Part shown: positions 58,892 through 64,000 of the stretch, in pieces
Position numbering within the stretch: position 1 is the stretch's first letter
How the letters are laid out: each line of letters begins with the position of its first letter
NCBI GenBank assembly: GCA_006386115.1
Contig: VFIW01000012.1
Location: 434,001 to 498,000 of the forward strand
Length of the DNA: 64,000 nt
Direction: 5' to 3'
From: Globisporangium splendens
Taxonomy: Eukaryota > Oomycota > Peronosporomycetes > Pythiales > Pythiaceae
The notes under the pieces: model-generated
The model's input: the letters and a program-made list of their open reading frames with translations, nothing else
Told to the model about the DNA's origin: nothing
The model's database searches: none
Program-made: the position numbers and the translations under genes

Positions 58892-60142
58892 ATGCCACGT
58901 TGGTCTGCTCCCGCAGGTGCCGTCGAGCTCTCTATCGCCCTCTGGTGTGCACACCTCTCGCCAACTGCGTTCGCTCACACGTGGATCGACTCCATTGACA
59001 CCGATCACAACGTCGTGTATGACAATGCGCGCAATTGGATCTCCGGCGGCGCCGCCGGCAACGGTCTGTGCAAAGGGTACATGAAGAACTACCCTGGCCA
59101 CGGCGACCCGGACATCAATACAAAAATGACGTTCAAGATCTTGATGGCGGACGTGGCTAAGGGGGCTCCCGTGTGCACGTCCGAACCCGCAGTGTACGGC
59201 AACCCATCGTGGCGCAAGCGCATCCAAGTCGTCCCGGGTAAGACGCTCTACTATGCGTACCTGGAGAGCGGCCACATCACCAAAGACAAAGCCGGTCGCG
59301 GCACGTTCTACGGCGTCTACTGGACTGGACAACCCGAGACCGGGCTCAAGTCAACCACGGAGCTCACGGACGCCAAGCTCGTGGACAGCAAGCTCCACGA
59401 CTTTGACGACAAAAGCTGCGACCAGATGTTCGAGGACGGCGACTTTAACAGCAAAATCAAGTCCGGGAGTGCTGGAAACGATTTTTCCTGCGTCGGCGAG
59501 CTCACGATCCCAGCTGGTACGAAGCCCGGAGTCTACAACATGGTCTGGTTCTGGCGGTTCTACAACGAGAATGGCGTCAACTCGGACATCATGACCACGG
59601 GCAGCCACTTTGGCGGCGCAGCGTACAGTAGCTGCTTCCAGGTGGAAGTGACGGGCGGAGCAAGTGATATGGAGTCAGCACTGGTCACACAACCAACAGA
59701 TCCTCCAAGCCCCAGTCCGAGTGCAGTTGCTACAACACCACCACCAACAGCAACGCCTAGTTCGACCCCAACACTTAATGCTACGTCACCACCACCTCCA
59801 ACACCGACACCTGCTCCAGTCACCCCAGCACCGAATGCAACGTCAGCATCAACTCCAGTCACGTCTCCGACTTCAAGTCCTGCTCCATCACCAAGCGCTG
59901 CGTCCACGCCGGCACCTTCTCCGACTCCATCGCCAGAACCCTCACTGACTCCATCTCCAGTTTCTACGCCAACAAGTTCAGAGCCACCGGTTGCACTTGA
60001 TCCACAAGCACAGCAGCAGGGTCCAACTGGTTCCAACAACACGCAGTACAAACACAAACATCACGGTGGCAAGAAACACCACAAGCACGGCGAGCACAGC
60101 TCCGACGCAGAAACGAAGCCAGGATGCCGCGCGCACATCTAG
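58892..60142 (+). CDS. Secreted AA17-family lytic polysaccharide monooxygenase with Pro/Thr linker and His-rich tail
   Basis: 416 aa. The presumed signal peptide ends at PTAFA, leaving His29 (HTWIDSIDT) as the first residue of the mature enzyme, as required for the copper histidine brace. The core has NWISGGAAGNGLCKGYMKN, a second brace candidate in YLESGHITK, GRGTFYGVYWTG, DDKSCDQMFEDGDFN, and VYNMVWFWRFYNENGVNSD, closing with SSCFQVEVTGG. These match the AA17 family described from oomycetes, reported to oxidise pectin (homogalacturonan) in plant walls. Residues about 270-380 are a Pro/Ser/Thr linker (TPTPAPVTPAPNAT), likely O-glycosylated. The tail is Lys/His-rich (YKHKHHGGKKHHKHGEH) and ends CRAHI. 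The N-terminus is a weak signal peptide and may need an upstream exon, since GCAG|GTGCC occurs inside it. Confidence 0.88.
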   Translation: MPRWSAPAGAVELSIALWCAHLSPTAFAHTWIDSIDTDHNVVYDNARNWISGGAAGNGLCKGYMKNYPGHGDPDINTKMTFKILMADVAKGAPVCTSEPAVYGNPSWRKRIQVVPGKTLYYAYLESGHITKDKAGRGTFYGVYWTGQPETGLKSTTELTDAKLVDSKLHDFDDKSCDQMFEDGDFNSKIKSGSAGNDFSCVGELTIPAGTKPGVYNMVWFWRFYNENGVNSDIMTTGSHFGGAAYSSCFQVEVTGGASDMESALVTQPTDPPSPSPSAVATTPPPTATPSSTPTLNATSPPPPTPTPAPVTPAPNATSASTPVTSPTSSPAPSPSAASTPAPSPTPSPEPSLTPSPVSTPTSSEPPVALDPQAQQQGPTGSNNTQYKHKHHGGKKHHKHGEHSSDAETKPGCRAHI

Positions 60143-60410
60143 TGCGTCGTCTCCAGGCGTCTCAGTACAAACCTTCAGCATGCTGCATGTGTTGTTGCCC
60201 TTGCATTCTTTCCTCGCAGCGCTAAGCTGTCCTATGCACGTAAATCAAAGATTTCCGTCGTCGTCCTTCGTGGTGTTTCATTCATTCGCTCGGTGTGTTG
60301 TATTTAATCGATGGGGTGATTTTGCATGCCACGCATTTCTGATCTACTTGCTTTCTCACTCATTCTCTCTCTGTTCCTACTGGTTCAGCCACTTTCACCT
60401 CAAAGAACGC

Positions 60411-62513
60411 TTAGGCCCACAATTCCTGGATGTACCGGTGATTGTCCTGCAAGTCCTTGAGCGTCTGCGCGGCCTGGGTGTCCGACTGGCTGCCCACGCG
60501 CTCGATGATGGTGTGCAGCACCTTGTGCACGTCGTTGCCCATGCTCGTGGCGCCGCACACGTAAATGTACGCGCCGCGGTTCTGAATGAGGTCGTAGACA
60601 GCGTCTCCGTTTTGCTCAAGCAGGTGCTGCACGTACACCTTACCGGCTTGCTCCCGCGAGAACGCGAGGTGCAACTGCGATAACACGCCCGCGCTCTGGA
60701 ACTGCTCGAGCTCGTCGCGGTAGATGTAGTCTTCGTCGCGGCGACGGCAGCCAAAGTACAGGATCGATTCACCGATCTCGACACCATTCTTCTGCTGTTG
60801 TGCACGTTCATGGAGGAACGCACGCATCGGCGCGATGCCCGTGCCTGGACCGATCAGGATGATCGGCGTCTTTGGGTCCACTGGCAAGCGGAAGGTCGAT
60901 GGACGGATAAAGATGCGAGCCGCAGGCCATTCACGAGGCGCCTTGACGCCCTGCTCACCCGGACGCGAGTCGCGCTTCTTCTTCTTGTCGTCATGCGCGC
61001 CGAGCGGACTCAGATCGCCCAGGTACGTCGACGCGACACCGTGGAACACGCGGCCGTCGTCCTTCTCGTTCATGATGATGCTCACCGTGATGTGCACGCG
61101 CTGCGGGTTCACGAGGCTCGACGACGAGATCGTGTAGTACCGCGGTGCCATGAATGGCACGAGCTGGATCAGCGCCGCGATCGGGATCTGCACCGACGTG
61201 AAGTGCGCCAACACGTCCACGTACGAGCGCTCGTCGTCCAGAATCCACTTTTGGTACTCGTCTTTGCCCTCTTTGTCCGCCAGGTACAACAATTTGGCCT
61301 TCTCAGCTGGGTCGCGCGCATAATACGCCATTTGCTTCAATGGACCCTTGCGCGGCGCGCCGTTGATACCCAAGTAGCATTTCAAGATCGTCTCAATCGT
61401 GCACGGCGACGGGAACGGCAGCTCATCCTTGGCGTCTTCGCTCACAGGCGTGATCGAGACCCACTGGTCGAGGTCGTAGCCCAGTCGCTTGGCCAGCTTC
61501 TCGACGTTCTCTGACAGGTTCTCTGGCAACACGGCCAAGTTGTCGGCCGTCAAGTACTCGACGCCAGTGTCGCGCAAGTCGAATTCCATGTGCACCGTGG
61601 AGCCACCAACAGTCGAAGGACGCAGTTCGCGGTTCACCACCACTTTTGTCTTCGTGGACGTGAAGAAATGCTTGGTCGACGACTTCATGCGCACCTCCTT
61701 GCCGGCGTTCTGCGCGATCAACTGCTCCGCATACACCGCGCGGATCTCTTCGCATTCGTACTCGAGTTCCGGGGCGCCGCCACCTTCCGTATTGCCTTGT
61801 TCTTCCTCGTTTTGCGCGTTGGCACCAGCAATGAACTGCTTGCGCAGTGCCTTCCACAAGTTCTCCTTCCATTCGTCAAAGTCCTCATCGAGCGACGCGT
61901 CGTCGTCGCCTTCACCGTAGTTGTACACGCGCTTGGCGCCGTAGCCCTCCATCTTCTTATCCACAAGGCGCGCGATCGCATTGTAGTGCTCATATTGGCG
62001 GTTGCCGAGTCCAAACACTGTGAAGCCGACGTTCTCAAACGCATTGTCACTGATGTCGCCGTCGGCGTTCTTGAGCCATTTGATGAACGACACGGCGTTG
62101 TCCGTCGGGTCACCCTCGCCGTAGGTGGCCATGACGAAGATGACGCACTTCTCCTTCTCCAGCAGCGTCTCGGCGTCGTACTCCTCCAGGTCGACGGCGT
62201 GGGTCGCAAAGCCGTGCTTGCGACCTTCCTTCTTCAGCACGTCCGCAAATCCCTCGGCCGTGCCGGTCTGCGAGCCAAAGAAGATCACGACGCGGCCGCC
62301 AGGGAACGCCGGGTCCTCGTCCACGCTCTCCGCGTGCGTCTTCTTCGCGGCGGCTGGCGCAGCATGCTTCTGGTACTGACGCATTTGCTCGCCGATGCGC
62401 AGCATCTCGGAGCGCAGCCGGTCCTCGTCCTTGGACTTTTTCGGACGCATGAAGAGCACCGCGCTCGCCACGAGCGCCAGCATCGTGCCCACGACCACGT
62501 ACGAGTCCATCAT
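60411..62513 (-). CDS. NADPH-cytochrome P450 reductase
   Basis: Intronless, 700 aa, starting at the ATG at 62513 (MMDSYVVVGTMLALVASAVL), which gives an N-terminal membrane anchor followed by RPKKSKDEDR. The FMN domain has IFFGSQTGTAEGFADVL, VMATYGEGDPTDNAVSFI and VFGLGNRQYEHYNAI. The FAD domain has APRYYTISSSSLVNPQRVHI. The NADPH domain has IGPGTGIAPMRAFLHERAQQ, ILYFGCRRRDEDYIYRDELE, HLAFSREQAGKVYVQH and YIYVCGATSMGNDVHKVLH. The C-terminus ELWA places the aromatic Trp that stacks on FAD second from the end, as in other CPRs. It passes electrons from NADPH to microsomal P450s. The open frame extends 57 codons further upstream without similarity. Confidence 0.97.
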   Translation of the reverse strand: MMDSYVVVGTMLALVASAVLFMRPKKSKDEDRLRSEMLRIGEQMRQYQKHAAPAAAKKTHAESVDEDPAFPGGRVVIFFGSQTGTAEGFADVLKKEGRKHGFATHAVDLEEYDAETLLEKEKCVIFVMATYGEGDPTDNAVSFIKWLKNADGDISDNAFENVGFTVFGLGNRQYEHYNAIARLVDKKMEGYGAKRVYNYGEGDDDASLDEDFDEWKENLWKALRKQFIAGANAQNEEEQGNTEGGGAPELEYECEEIRAVYAEQLIAQNAGKEVRMKSSTKHFFTSTKTKVVVNRELRPSTVGGSTVHMEFDLRDTGVEYLTADNLAVLPENLSENVEKLAKRLGYDLDQWVSITPVSEDAKDELPFPSPCTIETILKCYLGINGAPRKGPLKQMAYYARDPAEKAKLLYLADKEGKDEYQKWILDDERSYVDVLAHFTSVQIPIAALIQLVPFMAPRYYTISSSSLVNPQRVHITVSIIMNEKDDGRVFHGVASTYLGDLSPLGAHDDKKKKRDSRPGEQGVKAPREWPAARIFIRPSTFRLPVDPKTPIILIGPGTGIAPMRAFLHERAQQQKNGVEIGESILYFGCRRRDEDYIYRDELEQFQSAGVLSQLHLAFSREQAGKVYVQHLLEQNGDAVYDLIQNRGAYIYVCGATSMGNDVHKVLHTIIERVGSQSDTQAAQTLKDLQDNHRYIQELWA

Positions 62514-63320
62514 GCGCGTCCTTGTGTGTGCTGATACACAGGCGCAATGTGCAGGGGAGAGGCGAGAAGCGGGAGACTGCGCACGTGTTCTTCGGAAATG
62601 AGCGGCTCCACTTGGCGCCAGTATGATGTGGCAGAAGGTCCAGCAATGCTGGGATCGCAACCTGTGGAGGATCGGACCAATCACTGAGTAGTGTGAACAT
62701 TTTTTGAGCCAATGAAAATGCAGATAAGGTCATTCGCGGTTGTGTGGCTCTGTTGAACAATGGTTGAGAGAGGATGAGCTTCAAATACTGTCAACGCCGC
62801 TCGCGAGCATCATGGAGGAAGGAGGACGTGTACGTGGCACCGGCAGCGCTTCGCTGTAATAGGCGTTGGGGCAGCGCATGTGAATGATTGGTCTTGTCTT
62901 TTGGAGAAGGCGAAAGGCACTCGGAAAGAAACTGAAGAGGTTGGCTCTTTTCATGCATCTTTCCCACCTATTTAACCCACCTCTATGCTTCGATTCTTTG
63001 CTAGTGTATGCACTCGATGAAGATTCTGAAAACATATTAACGTGAATCATGATTTTGTAATTTTATTCGTGACGATTTATTTGAGCTCATCACTAGAAAT
63101 GTAACATAGAGGTAACTGCCTGAAAAGACGAACGCCACGTCACAGTCATCAAACGACATGATCACGCCGAACAGCAATGGCGCTCTGCGATAAACATGCA
63201 TTGCTTGGACCAACTTGCCACTGACGCCTCTAACAACTGCTTCGAGCACTACTACTACTACTACTACTACTACTACAACCTTACATGAGACCGCCATTTC
63301 ACACCTTCTTCTTCGTCTCT
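62514..63320. other. Intergenic region with a (CTA)n microsatellite
   Basis: 807 bases between the reductase start and the stop of the TOS1-like gene. A perfect trinucleotide repeat (CTA, nine units) lies at 63250-63276. No gene is supported. Promoter sequence for the reductase is expected at the left end. Confidence 0.6.
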
Positions 63321-64000
63321 CTACAAAATGCCAAAGTTGACCTGCTCGCCGTTGCGGTAGTCAAGCCATTTCTGCACGCGCTCGGGGGTCGGCGGCGTCT
63401 CCACATCGACGTCTTCGGGACGCATCAACAGGATCTGCACTTGGCTCGTTTCGCCACTAAACACCACGACAAACACGACGCTCGCGTCCGTTGGCCGCAT
63501 CGAAATCGGTGCCGTGCCGCGCGAGCCTTTGAACGAGTACATCGTGCTCGTGAGCGCGTTCTTGTCCTCGGGGAGCACTTCAGCGACGTCGAGCTCTCCG
63601 CACCCGCCTTTCCATTTGCCCGAGTCGCCCATACCGCGGCAATTGCATCCGTACTCGGCCGTGCGCACGACTTGGCCGTTCAACAGCCAAATCGCCGACA
63701 CGTCCTTGCCTTCTGCATGCGGCATCTGTGCTTGCACCATGAAGATCTTGGACGCGCCACGCCATCCTTCGTAGGCCACGCCTCTTGCAAAGCCATACGT
63801 GCCTGAAGCTGTGTCACAGGTACTTTCCGACATCATATTGACCTCGATGCCATCGGCGAGCACGCCATTAAATACACTCGCTGACGTCGCGGCTGTGGTG
63901 CCATCAGAAGTCGCGTAGCTTTGACTGTTGCCATGGCACATGGAGAACTCACTACTTTTTGTCTCATCACCCTTGTTGTTGAGCACCACCATGTTCTGCA
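63321..64000 (-). CDS. TOS1-like cell-wall glucanase, 3' part (5' end outside the window)
   Basis: An open frame enters from the right edge and ends at 63321, covering the C-terminal 226 residues. It contains NKGDETKSSEFSMCHGNSQS, FNGVLADGIEVNMMSESTCD, SKIFMVQAQMPHAEGKDVSA then IWLLNGQVVRTAEYGCNCRG, and KGGCGELDVAEVLPEDKNAL. The phrases AQMPH, IWLLN and CGELD-EVL are hallmarks of the C-terminal domain of TOS1 (DUF2401), a fungal wall glycoside hydrolase-like protein. Glu and Asp in GCGELDVAEV are candidate catalytic residues, as in other jelly-roll glucanases. A role in beta-1,3-glucan remodelling is likely. Its N-terminus, with signal peptide and Cys-rich domain, is not in view. Confidence 0.82.
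   Translation of the reverse strand, partial: QNMVVLNNKGDETKSSEFSMCHGNSQSYATSDGTTAATSASVFNGVLADGIEVNMMSESTCDTASGTYGFARGVAYEGWRGASKIFMVQAQMPHAEGKDVSAIWLLNGQVVRTAEYGCNCRGMGDSGKWKGGCGELDVAEVLPEDKNALTSTMYSFKGSRGTAPISMRPTDASVVFVVVFSGETSQVQILLMRPEDVDVETPPTPERVQKWLDYRNGEQVNFGIL

Noticed and set aside
61590..62534. 314-residue plus-strand open frame over the P450 reductase
   Set aside because: Antisense shadow of the reductase; composition is typical of a reversed GC-rich gene.

Overview
The window is nuclear DNA of an oomycete (Phytophthora/Pythium-like). The support is compact intron-containing genes on both strands (introns about 40-105 bp with GTA/GTG donors and CAG/TAG acceptors), a secreted AA17-type lytic polysaccharide monooxygenase (a family described from oomycetes), a TOS1-like wall protein, and a dynein light intermediate chain. 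The genus cannot be fixed from sequence alone. I see no rRNA or tRNA gene, CRISPR array, operon, or intact transposon.

Layout. 0-6.3 kb: a minus-strand gene that I reconstruct as a PWWP + TFIIS-N/IBD-like + HAD-phosphatase fusion, then 40S ribosomal protein SA, then a broken membrane-protein relic. 7-15.2 kb: a MAP65/PRC1 microtubule bundler, a USP48-like deubiquitinase and class 2 dihydroorotate dehydrogenase. 15.2-20.6 kb: a class I histone deacetylase divergent from the DHODH gene, an SWC5/BCNT subunit, a TMEM234-like membrane protein and a small hypothetical gene. 21.5-30.5 kb: two WW-ankyrin loci, each interrupted by several frameshifts, flanking an intact EEP (TDP2-like) phosphodiesterase that carries a PARP-type zinc finger inside its catalytic domain. 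31.9-37.2 kb: a hypothetical Ser-rich protein, an epsin and a one-TM protein. 37.4-45.4 kb: a DysF/FYVE/lipase protein, Spc24, and a TPR subunit of TFIIIC. 45.8-53.5 kb: homoserine O-acetyltransferase-like enzyme and a USP32-like deubiquitinase with lipidation signals at both ends. 53.6-58 kb: dynein light intermediate chain and a PPR protein, with a MITE-like element between them. 58.9-64 kb: AA17 LPMO, NADPH-cytochrome P450 reductase, and the 3' part of a TOS1-like gene that runs off the right edge.

The genes are mostly housekeeping (chromatin, ubiquitin, cytoskeleton, endocytosis, pyrimidine and methionine synthesis) and do not form one pathway. Several start-to-start pairs probably share bidirectional promoters (DHODH/HDAC, EEP/WW-ankyrin 2, Spc24/TFIIIC, DLIC/PPR). 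The most unusual content is architectural: the PWWP-TFIIS-HAD fusion with an Asn in place of the HAD nucleophile, and the EEP phosphodiesterase with an embedded PARP-type DNA-break-sensing finger. Exon models were built by eye from open frames, splice dinucleotides and family knowledge. Where coordinates allowed, the summed coding length was checked to be a multiple of three.
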